From RUG14186 sp964644555 (lineage in GTDB: Bacteria > Bacillota > Clostridia > Eubacteriales > Anaerofustaceae): a stretch of DNA of 6,854 bases. Under the pieces are notes generated by a model. That model ran no database searches. It saw nothing but the letters and a program-made list of their open reading frames with translations, and was not told the origin of the DNA. The DNA lies in contig CAZXWI010000081.1 of the NCBI GenBank assembly GCA_964644555.1, positions 1 to 6,854 of the forward strand, written 5' to 3'. Of the stretch, positions 1 through 5,772 are shown piece by piece. Position 1 is the stretch's first letter. Every line of letters starts with the position of its first letter. The translations under genes were made by a program, and so were the position numbers.

Positions 1-19
1 TCGATTTCGTATGTCGTGA

Positions 20-235
20 TTATCTGTCCCTGTCTTGGGATTTCTTTCTCTGCTTAGGCTGAGAGTTCTGTTTGCTCTCTTCCTGAAGCTGTCTGAGCCT
101 GTTACGCACACTTTGCTTTTCGAGCGGTCTGTGCTGTTTCTCGGCAGGTTTCTGACCGTTCTTAACTGCCTGTTCCCATTCTGCAAGGTCTTGGTTATAC
201 TGTGTCACAACGACACCTATGGACCAGTTCTCCAC
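20..235 (-). CDS. Small basic hypothetical protein, possible mobile-element-associated tail fragment
   Basis: I do not recognise this 71-residue protein. It is read from a GTG at 233-235 to TAA at 20-22. An in-frame stop (TAG, minus strand, at 245-247) lies four codons upstream, so it cannot extend further. A weak AGG about 8 nt upstream is the only ribosome binding site candidate. The first third (WSIGVVVTQYN, then DLAEWEQAVKNGQ) could form a short strand and helix. The rest is highly charged and Gln/Lys/Arg-rich (EKQSVRNRLRQLQEE, then KQRKKSQDRDR) and is probably disordered or nucleic-acid binding. The composition and the KQSVRxRL...KKSQ ending remind me of C-terminal tails of relaxase-type or accessory proteins of clostridial conjugative and mobilizable elements. 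It could therefore be a free-standing small gene or the broken-off end of a larger one. It is divergent from the U32 operon. That it is coding is moderately likely; its function is unknown. Confidence 0.45.
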   Translation of the reverse strand: MENWSIGVVVTQYNQDLAEWEQAVKNGQKPAEKQHRPLEKQSVRNRLRQLQEESKQNSQPKQRKKSQDRDR

Positions 236-249
236 ATATATAACCTACA

Positions 250-268
250 TTCTCTATTCTCTATTCTC
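250..268. repeat. Short tandem repeat, 7-bp unit TTCTCTA
   Basis: The unit TTCTCTA occurs two full times, followed by TTCTC (about 2.7 copies). On the minus strand it reads as GAGAATA repeats. It sits in the intergenic region just upstream of the small minus-strand ORF, in a pyrimidine-rich plus-strand stretch that continues to about position 280. It may be a slippage-prone microsatellite or the remnant of a dispersed intergenic repeat. No function is evident from the window. Confidence 0.6.
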
Positions 269-288
269 CCATCCCCCTTCCAAAATTA

Positions 289-317
289 TTGCTATCCACG
301 CAAAAAAGTAGTAAAAT
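289..317 (+). promoter_or_regulatory. Putative sigma-A promoter of the U32 operon
   Basis: A -35 candidate TTGCTA (289-294, 4 of 6 to consensus) is separated by exactly 17 bp from a -10 candidate TAAAAT (312-317, 5 of 6). The predicted start of transcription is near 324, giving a short leader of about 20 nt that contains the AAAGGAA ribosome binding site (334-340). Its position also argues against the upstream ATG at 289 as the translation start, because that codon would lie inside the -35 region. Confidence 0.55.
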
Positions 318-345
318 TACAATAAATAACTTTAAAGGAAATACT

Positions 346-1536
346 ATGTCTGAATTTGAGCTTTTGTCGCCGGTGGGCGATATGGAATCAGTAAAAACCG
401 CTTTATATTTTGGTGCCGATGCCGTTTACGCAGGAGGTCCGTTTATGCAGCTTCGTGCCGCAAATGCAGCATTCAGTATGCAAAATCTTACCGAAGCTTC
501 TGAGTATGTACATTCAAAAGGAAAGAAAATTTATGTAACGGTCAATTCGTTTGCGCAAAATGATGAGATACCTCTGCTTGGCGACTACGCAAAACAGCTT
601 TATGATATCGGTATTGATGCACTCATCGTTTCTGATATCGGAGCGCTTGATACTATCAAGAAGACCTGTCCCGAAATGGAGATCCACATCTCCACTCAAG
701 CAAATTGCCAAAACTACGCTTCCGCCAATGTCTACTACAACATGGGTGCTAAGCGTGTGGTTCTTGCAAGAGAATTGACTATCAATGAAATAAAAAAGAT
801 TCGTGATAATATCCCTTCCGATATGCAAATCGAAGCTTTCGTGCATGGTGCTATGTGCATGTCATATTCAGGCAGGTGTCTCATCAGCTCCTACATGACT
901 TCCCGTAGCGGTAACCGAGGTCTTTGCACCCAACCCTGCCGCTGGAAATACTACCTATACGAAGAAAACAGAAAAGGCGAGTTCTTTGAAATTGATGAAG
1001 AAAACGGCAAAACCGCCATACTCTCCTCTCACGATATGAACATGGTTGAGCATATCGACGAATTGAAAGAAGCGGGTGTATTCTCTTTCAAAATCGAGGG
1101 ACGAATGAAAACTTCTTATTACACCGCCACTACGACCAATGCCTACCGCCAAGCCATAGATGGCGAAAAGGACTTTGCCTATCTTCAAAAGGAGCTTGAC
1201 AGCATCAACCATCGCCCCTACAACACGGGATTCTATTTCGGTGAGATACAAAAAAATTCCTATAATGATGGTGAATACATTCAGAATTGCAAATTCGTAG
1301 GAATTATTCTCGATTACAAAGACGGCATTGCCAAGGTGGAGCAGCGCAATAATTTCAAAGTCGGTGATACATTGGAAATCCTCTCTCCCGAACTTAAGAA
1401 TGCCGAATTTGTCGTAGAAACTCTTAAAAATGAAAATAACGAAGCGGTTGATGTTGCGCCCCACGCTCAGCAGATACTCTATATGAACTGCCCCTACAAT
1501 GTCAAAGCAGGGGATATGCTAAGAAGAAGAAATTAA
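346..1536 (+). CDS. trhP: U32 family protein, TrhP/YrrO-like tRNA U34 hydroxylation protein
   Basis: This 396-residue U32-family protein is probably the TrhP-type factor that forms 5-hydroxyuridine at tRNA wobble position 34 (YegQ in E. coli, YrrO in B. subtilis). The start is ATG 346, with AAAGGAA five bases upstream; an in-frame ATG at 289 would add 19 unconserved residues and overlap the promoter. The N-terminal region (about 1-250) is the U32 domain, opening with LLSPVGDMESVKTAL and GADAVYAGG. The full U32 signature runs from E163 to S181, including F165, G168, C171, G176 and C178, and is followed by RSGNRGLCTQPCR with C194 and C198. KIEGRMK is at about 249-255. Family knowledge suggests these cysteines hold an iron-sulfur cluster. 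The tail (about 312-396, KFVGIILDYKDGIAKV to GDMLRRRN) fits the small beta-barrel U32 C-terminal domain typical of TrhP. Length is close to that of YrrO. A second U32 gene follows after 14 bp, so the two are probably co-transcribed. The name rests on architecture; the family is certain, the exact RNA target is inferred. 'Peptidase' is a legacy label. Confidence 0.93.
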   Translation: MSEFELLSPVGDMESVKTALYFGADAVYAGGPFMQLRAANAAFSMQNLTEASEYVHSKGKKIYVTVNSFAQNDEIPLLGDYAKQLYDIGIDALIVSDIGALDTIKKTCPEMEIHISTQANCQNYASANVYYNMGAKRVVLARELTINEIKKIRDNIPSDMQIEAFVHGAMCMSYSGRCLISSYMTSRSGNRGLCTQPCRWKYYLYEENRKGEFFEIDEENGKTAILSSHDMNMVEHIDELKEAGVFSFKIEGRMKTSYYTATTTNAYRQAIDGEKDFAYLQKELDSINHRPYNTGFYFGEIQKNSYNDGEYIQNCKFVGIILDYKDGIAKVEQRNNFKVGDTLEILSPELKNAEFVVETLKNENNEAVDVAPHAQQILYMNCPYNVKAGDMLRRRN

Positions 1537-1550
1537 CAAAGGAGGGTATT

Positions 1551-3593
1551 ATGCCCGAAATTTTAGCTCCCGTCGGTGGAGCAGAACAGCTGAAAGCGGC
1601 TGTTTTCAGTGGAGCTGATGCAGTATATTTGGGTACTCGTGCGTTCAATGCACGCCGTAATGCCCAAAATTTTGATGAAACAGAATTAACGGAAGCGGTT
1701 TCATTTGCCCATGCAAGAGGTGTTAAAGTGTATGTTACGCTTAACACCTTAATTTGCGATGACGAAATTTCGCTTCTCATATCCGAAATAAAAAACATTG
1801 CTAAAAGCGGTGCAGATGCTCTCATATTGCAGGATCTTGCCGTAGTAAAATACGCTAAGCAGATTTGCCCCGATATTGAACTTCATGCTTCCACCCAGAT
1901 GGCAGTACATAACGTAGAAGGAGTAAAAGCCCTTTCTGAAATGGGCTTTAATAGGGTAGTGCTTGCCAGAGAACTCAGCTTTGATGAAATAGCCGAAATA
2001 AAAAAAGCTTGCCCCGAAACCGAACTTGAAGTGTTTGTGCATGGGGCTTTGTGCATGAGTGTGTCTGGGGGATGCTATTTATCCTCAATAATAGGTGAAC
2101 GAAGCGGTAACCGTGGACTTTGCGCCCAACCCTGTCGTCTTAATTTCAATTTAAAAGGTAGGGAATATGCCCTCTCTCTTAAAGATATGTGCCATATAGG
2201 CTATCTGAAAAAGCTTTCGGGAATAGGTGTCGAGTCATTTAAAATAGAGGGCAGAATGAAGCGCCCCGAATATGTGGCAGCTTCTGTAGATGCCTGTGTT
2301 AAGGCATTAAAAGGCGAAAAATACGATGAAGAAACATTGCGAAATGTCTTTTCAAGAAGCGGCTTTACTGACGGCTACATCAGTGCAAAACGAAATCTCA
2401 CCATGTTCGGCTACCGCACCAAAGACGATGTAGTAGCTGCTTCTCCCGTTTTGAAAAAGTTAAAGAACCTCTACAAAGCCGAATATCCCCATGTGCCGGT
2501 GGATATGCATTTTATCTTAAAACAAAATCAAACCTCGCTCACCGCCACCTGCGATAAGAAAGAATATACTGCCCTCGGTGAGAATCCTCAATATAATCAA
2601 GAGCATAAAATCACCGAAGATTCTGCCGTAAATAATTTAACCAAAACGGGCGGCACTCCTTTTTATGTAAGAGAAATATCCTGCGATATAGATGATAATC
2701 TCATGCTTTCCTATTCCGAAATCAACAAAATGAGAAGGGAAGTATTGGAGAAAATATCCCTTGATAAATCATCGAATGTATCCTATCAAATAAATGATGT
2801 TCCACCCTACATAATGGGAGAAAGAAATATTCGCCTCCCCAATAAGATTTACGCACACTTCCAAAGCGAAGCGCAAATTACCTCGGAAGAATCTTTTTCC
2901 AAGATAATTCTGCCCATAGACGAAATAATTAAAAAGCCGTTTCTTATAACAAAATACCCCGATAAACTCATCGGGTATGTGCCTATGTTGGTTTTCGGTG
3001 AGTATGAAGAAAAAATCCGTAGAGAGCTTCTGCGCACGAAAGAACTCGGTCTTACCGAAGTCCTCTGTGACAACATCGGCTTTCTTTATTATTGTCTGAA
3101 TCTCGGCTACACCGTTCATGGCGGATATGCCCTTAACATAACCAATTCGGTAGCCCTTTCGGAATACGCAAAGCTCGGTATATGCGATAGCGTGGTTTCG
3201 TTTGAATTATCGCTGAATAAAATATCAAGACTTAAATCCGATATTCCAATCGGTATCATTTCTTACGGACACTTGCCCCTTATGAGGTTTCGCTCTTGCC
3301 CCTTAAGAAATGAAAAGGGTTGTGCTTCCTGTAAAGGGGGCGGCACTATAACCGACAGAATGGGAAAGGTATTCGATGTGAATTGCAGCGAATGTCCTCA
3401 TATGTATTCCACCATGTATAATCACCTGCCTTTGTATATTGCGGATAAAAATATCGACTGCGTTGACTTCACCATGATGTACTTCACCAAAGAGAGCAAA
3501 TCTCAAATAGATAAAATAACCGATTTATATATAAAGAAAAGTCCATGCGATTTTGAAAGAACAAACGGACTTTATTTCAGAAATCTGAAATAG
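1551..3593 (+). CDS. U32 family protein with DUF3656, RlhA-like 23S rRNA hydroxylation protein
   Basis: This 680-residue protein has the U32 plus DUF3656 layout of RlhA (YdcP, about 650 residues in E. coli), which is needed for 5-hydroxycytidine at C2501 of 23S rRNA. ATG 1551 follows an ideal AAAGGAGGG (1538-1546). Residues 1-250 are the U32 domain: ILAPVGGAEQLKAAV, GADAVYLG, the signature E160 to S178 with C168, G173 and C175, then RSGNRGLCAQPCR with C191 and C195, and KIEGRMKRPEY. Residues about 310-405 resemble DUF3656 (NNLTKTGGTPFYVREI, then SYSEINKMRREVLEKI). The C-terminal part (about 430-680) has a second TIM-barrel-like look (DNIGFLYY, GGYALNITNS, ISYGHLPLM). It then has a cysteine cluster C583, C591, C594, C612 and C615, and an ending FERTNGLYFRNLK recalling the TRG motif of U32 proteins. 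No signal peptide is visible, so it should be cytosolic. It is the second gene of the operon and a distant paralogue of its neighbour. Family assignment is firm; the rRNA target is inferred, and a tRNA role is the alternative. Confidence 0.92.
   Translation: MPEILAPVGGAEQLKAAVFSGADAVYLGTRAFNARRNAQNFDETELTEAVSFAHARGVKVYVTLNTLICDDEISLLISEIKNIAKSGADALILQDLAVVKYAKQICPDIELHASTQMAVHNVEGVKALSEMGFNRVVLARELSFDEIAEIKKACPETELEVFVHGALCMSVSGGCYLSSIIGERSGNRGLCAQPCRLNFNLKGREYALSLKDMCHIGYLKKLSGIGVESFKIEGRMKRPEYVAASVDACVKALKGEKYDEETLRNVFSRSGFTDGYISAKRNLTMFGYRTKDDVVAASPVLKKLKNLYKAEYPHVPVDMHFILKQNQTSLTATCDKKEYTALGENPQYNQEHKITEDSAVNNLTKTGGTPFYVREISCDIDDNLMLSYSEINKMRREVLEKISLDKSSNVSYQINDVPPYIMGERNIRLPNKIYAHFQSEAQITSEESFSKIILPIDEIIKKPFLITKYPDKLIGYVPMLVFGEYEEKIRRELLRTKELGLTEVLCDNIGFLYYCLNLGYTVHGGYALNITNSVALSEYAKLGICDSVVSFELSLNKISRLKSDIPIGIISYGHLPLMRFRSCPLRNEKGCASCKGGGTITDRMGKVFDVNCSECPHMYSTMYNHLPLYIADKNIDCVDFTMMYFTKESKSQIDKITDLYIKKSPCDFERTNGLYFRNLK
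3538..3593 (+). other. Two adjacent inverted repeats at the 3' end of the U32 operon
   Basis: AAAGTCC (3538-3544) pairs perfectly with GGACTTT (3567-3573) across a 22-nt loop. Immediately after it, ATTTCAG (3574-3580) pairs perfectly with CTGAAAT (3585-3591) around an AAAT loop, and the stem can extend by one T-A pair (3573 with 3592). The second hairpin contains the first base of the TAG stop codon (3591-3593). No T-run follows, so a standard intrinsic terminator is not supported. The pair could stabilise the mRNA 3' end or weaken transcription into the glycosyltransferase genes. It could also be chance, because the stretch codes for the conserved protein tail. Confidence 0.35.
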
Positions 3594-3614
3594 TGAGCAT
3601 GTTTGTGGTATAAT
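3585..3614 (+). promoter_or_regulatory. Putative extended -10 promoter of the glycosyltransferase operon
   Basis: TGGTATAAT (3606-3614) is a perfect extended -10 element (TGN followed by TATAAT). A modest -35 candidate CTGAAA (3585-3590) lies 18 bp upstream, inside the end of the previous gene. The predicted start is near 3621, giving a leader of about 44 nt before ATG 3665. Transcription of the glycosyltransferase genes could therefore be independent of the U32 operon, although no clear terminator blocks read-through. Confidence 0.6.
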
Positions 3615-3664
3615 TACCGAAGTATATTAAAATACTATTTTATATACGATTTACGAGGTTTTAA

Positions 3665-4780
3665 ATGGAAAATGAACCAATCAGAGTCGCTCATATCATC
3701 GGCAGAATGGTAGCAGGCGGAGTGGAAAATGTGGTATTTAATTATTACCGCAATATCGACAAAAGTAAGGTCCAATTTGATATCTACTATGATACCGACT
3801 CCACCGTATCTCCCGATATAAAATTGATTGAAATGGGCGCTCGGTTTTATCAAATTCCCTCATATAAGCATATATTTTCTTATATGAAAGAATTGATAAA
3901 GCATTTTAGAGAAAATAACTACACCATAGTTCACTCGCATATGAATACCCTCAGCGTGTTTTCACTGTGTTGTGCGAAAATAGCGGGTGTTCCCGTAAGA
4001 ATAGCCCATAACCACAGCGTTCCCGGCAAAGGAGAATTTTTGCGTAACAGCTTAAAATACATTCTCAGGCTTGGCTGCAAATGGTTCTCCACCGATTATT
4101 TCGCTTGTTCCGAGAGCGCAGGGCAGTGGATGTTTTCGAATAAAACATTCGATTCGGGCAAAGTAAGAGTTATCAATAATGCTATTGATTTTGCTCGCTT
4201 TACCCCGAACGAAGATGTCAGAAATGCTCTTATAAGCGAACTTTCCCTTGAGGGTAAATTCGTATTAGGGCATGTGGGCAGGTATACATTCGCCAAAAAT
4301 CATGCATTTTTATTGGATATATTTAATGCCCTACATAAAAAACTTCCGGACAGCGTACTGCTCTTGGTGGGCGAAGGGGAATTAAAAGACGAAATAGATT
4401 TAAAAATCAAAGACTTATTGCTGTCTGATTCTGTCATTCAAATCGATAACACACCCACTCCGGAAAATTATTACCCTCTTATGAGTGTCTTTTGCATGCC
4501 ATCATGCTTTGAGGGGCTTCCTCTTACAGCGGTGGAGGCTCAAATATGCGGTGTGCCATGCCTTTTAAGTGATGTAATAACAAAAGAGGTCTTAATAAAT
4601 AATAATTGCGAATTTATGAATATTGCGTTATCCGCCGATGAATGGGCTGATGTGATTCTTAATATCGCAAATAAGAAATCCGAACTAAACGAAAACAGCA
4701 AAAAATTTGATATAAAGTATGCTTCTCCCATACTTGAAAATTGGTATATTGAAAGAATCGAGAAAATAAATAAGAGGTAG
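3665..4780 (+). CDS. Glycosyltransferase family 4 (GT-B fold), EpsF-like
   Basis: This 371-residue cytosolic, probably membrane-associated GT4 retaining glycosyltransferase would transfer a sugar from a nucleotide sugar onto a lipid-linked glycan during exopolysaccharide, capsule or wall glycan synthesis. ATG 3665 has ACGAGG about 6 bp upstream. The N-terminal Rossmann-like domain (about 1-180) begins VAHIIGRMVAGGVENVV, with the glycine pair at 18-19 that GT4 enzymes use near the acceptor and donor phosphate. It continues with VHSHMN at 89-94 and RIAHNHS at 112-118. The C-terminal donor-binding domain starts at about 197 (FVLGHVGRYTFAKNHAFLL). It contains the GT4 EX7E motif, E283 and E291, within CFEGLPLTAVEAQ. 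Length is normal for the family. The region before EX7E (IQIDNTPTPENYYPLM, 258-273) lacks the usual LGxRxD pattern. It is the first gene of the operon, 4 bp before the next. Its sugar donor and acceptor cannot be deduced. Confidence 0.93.
   Translation: MENEPIRVAHIIGRMVAGGVENVVFNYYRNIDKSKVQFDIYYDTDSTVSPDIKLIEMGARFYQIPSYKHIFSYMKELIKHFRENNYTIVHSHMNTLSVFSLCCAKIAGVPVRIAHNHSVPGKGEFLRNSLKYILRLGCKWFSTDYFACSESAGQWMFSNKTFDSGKVRVINNAIDFARFTPNEDVRNALISELSLEGKFVLGHVGRYTFAKNHAFLLDIFNALHKKLPDSVLLLVGEGELKDEIDLKIKDLLLSDSVIQIDNTPTPENYYPLMSVFCMPSCFEGLPLTAVEAQICGVPCLLSDVITKEVLINNNCEFMNIALSADEWADVILNIANKKSELNENSKKFDIKYASPILENWYIERIEKINKR
4772..4777 (+). promoter_or_regulatory. Ribosome binding site that fixes a TTG start
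   Basis: AAGAGG sits just before the TAG stop of the preceding GT4 gene (4778-4780) and 7 nt before TTG 4785. There is no ATG or GTG at a suitable distance, and the GT2 domain begins within three residues of this TTG (SDLVSIIVPVYN). The TTG start is therefore well supported and suggests translation coupled to the upstream gene. Confidence 0.75.
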
Positions 4781-4784
4781 TATA

Positions 4785-5759
4785 TTGTCCGATTTAGTAA
4801 GCATTATCGTTCCCGTATATAATGTCGAAGAAAATATTCTTCGCCGATGTATAAAAAGTTTAATATATCAAAGCTATGCCGATATACAAATAATTTTGGT
4901 CGATGATGGCAGCAGCGATATGTGTAAAAACATATGTGATGAATACGCACTCTCCGACTCACGCATAAAGGTTATCCACAAAGAAAACGGCGGTGTATCT
5001 TCAGCAAGAAATGCCGGATTGAAAATCACTGATGCGGAATACATCACCTTTGTAGACAGCGATGACTTCGTATCGACTGACTACATAAATAATCTTTATA
5101 CTGCCCTTAAAAATAACAATGCGGACTGTGCCATGTGTGCATGCGTATCTTTCAGCGATGAGCAAACGATTCCAAACTATAGTACAAAGCACGAATACAA
5201 AGTATTTACAAAAGACGAAATCATAAACGATATGTGTTACATGATTCAGCCCTTTGAGAATTTCGAAATAACCGCCGTATGGGGAGTTTTGTATAAAAAA
5301 AGCATAATAGAAAACATTTTCTTCAACGAAAACATAGCAGTCGGAGAGGATTTCGTTTTTAAATATTATGCCATGAAAAATGTCGAGATCGTTGTGGTAA
5401 GCAGTGAAGCGGATTATTATTACTACATTCACCCCGAAAGTGCTATGCGAAACGGATTCAGTCAAAAGAAATTACAATCCGTGGACGAATTCGAAAATAT
5501 CTTATCGAATGAACAAATAGCACCTTATTATTCACCTCTTTTATCAAGGTTTGTCAATATAGCGATAGTCATTTTGTTCATGATACCTCTTGGTAAGGAG
5601 TATCGTTCTTACCGAGAAAAGATTATATCATTTATCAAGAAATATCGAAATTGGGTGTTAAATGATAAAAATATTCGCATAAAGCTGAAAGGTGCGCTTT
5701 ATTTATCATGTATCGTAGGTTTTGACAACACAAAGAGAATTTTCGAATTGCTAAAGTAA
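4785..5759 (+). CDS. Glycosyltransferase family 2 (GT-A fold)
   Basis: This 324-residue GT2 inverting glycosyltransferase probably adds one sugar to a growing lipid-linked glycan at the inner face of the membrane. Translation starts at TTG 4785, supported by AAGAGG 7 nt upstream. The N-terminal GT-A domain opens with SIIVPVYN (6-13). It carries the nucleotide-binding VDDGSSD (39-45), the ENGGVSSARNAG stretch (67-78) that is a hallmark of the family, and the metal-binding DSDD (91-94). A WGVLYKK stretch is at 166-172 and GED at 187-189, the position expected for the catalytic base region. The C-terminal 100 residues are less conserved. They include a hydrophobic stretch (IAIVILFMIPL, 259-269) that may rest on the membrane, followed by a basic, helical segment. 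No full transmembrane anchor is clear. Length is typical for EpsJ/CpsI-type enzymes. It lies between two GT4 genes, 4 bp after the first and 13 bp before the second, so it should be part of the same operon. Substrates are unknown. Confidence 0.94.
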   Translation: MSDLVSIIVPVYNVEENILRRCIKSLIYQSYADIQIILVDDGSSDMCKNICDEYALSDSRIKVIHKENGGVSSARNAGLKITDAEYITFVDSDDFVSTDYINNLYTALKNNNADCAMCACVSFSDEQTIPNYSTKHEYKVFTKDEIINDMCYMIQPFENFEITAVWGVLYKKSIIENIFFNENIAVGEDFVFKYYAMKNVEIVVVSSEADYYYYIHPESAMRNGFSQKKLQSVDEFENILSNEQIAPYYSPLLSRFVNIAIVILFMIPLGKEYRSYREKIISFIKKYRNWVLNDKNIRIKLKGALYLSCIVGFDNTKRIFELLK

Positions 5760-5772
5760 AACGGAGGGTAAA

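Noticed and set aside
35..325. Plus-strand 96-codon ORF across the left edge
   Set aside because: Its Leu/Phe-rich sequence is what the complement of a charged, Gln/Lys/Arg-rich minus-strand ORF produces. It has no good ribosome binding site, and it runs through the U32 promoter.
955..1464. Minus-strand ORF of 169 codons inside the first U32 gene
   Set aside because: It lies wholly opposite a well-conserved U32 coding region and shows no recognisable domain. It is best explained as an antisense shadow.
346..3593. Reading the U32 pair as secreted collagenases or peptidases
   Set aside because: Neither protein has a signal peptide or a recognisable protease active site. The best-studied members with these layouts act in RNA hydroxylation, so the peptidase label is treated as historical.
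3621..3636. AGTAT / ATACT inverted repeat in the leader before the first GT4 gene
   Set aside because: It is only a 5-bp A/T-rich stem with a 6-nt loop in A/T-rich sequence. It is too weak to call a terminator or operator.
5001..5465. Minus-strand ORF of 154 codons inside the GT2 gene
   Set aside because: It is opposite the conserved GT2 domain containing DSDD and GED. Its own product shows no family features.
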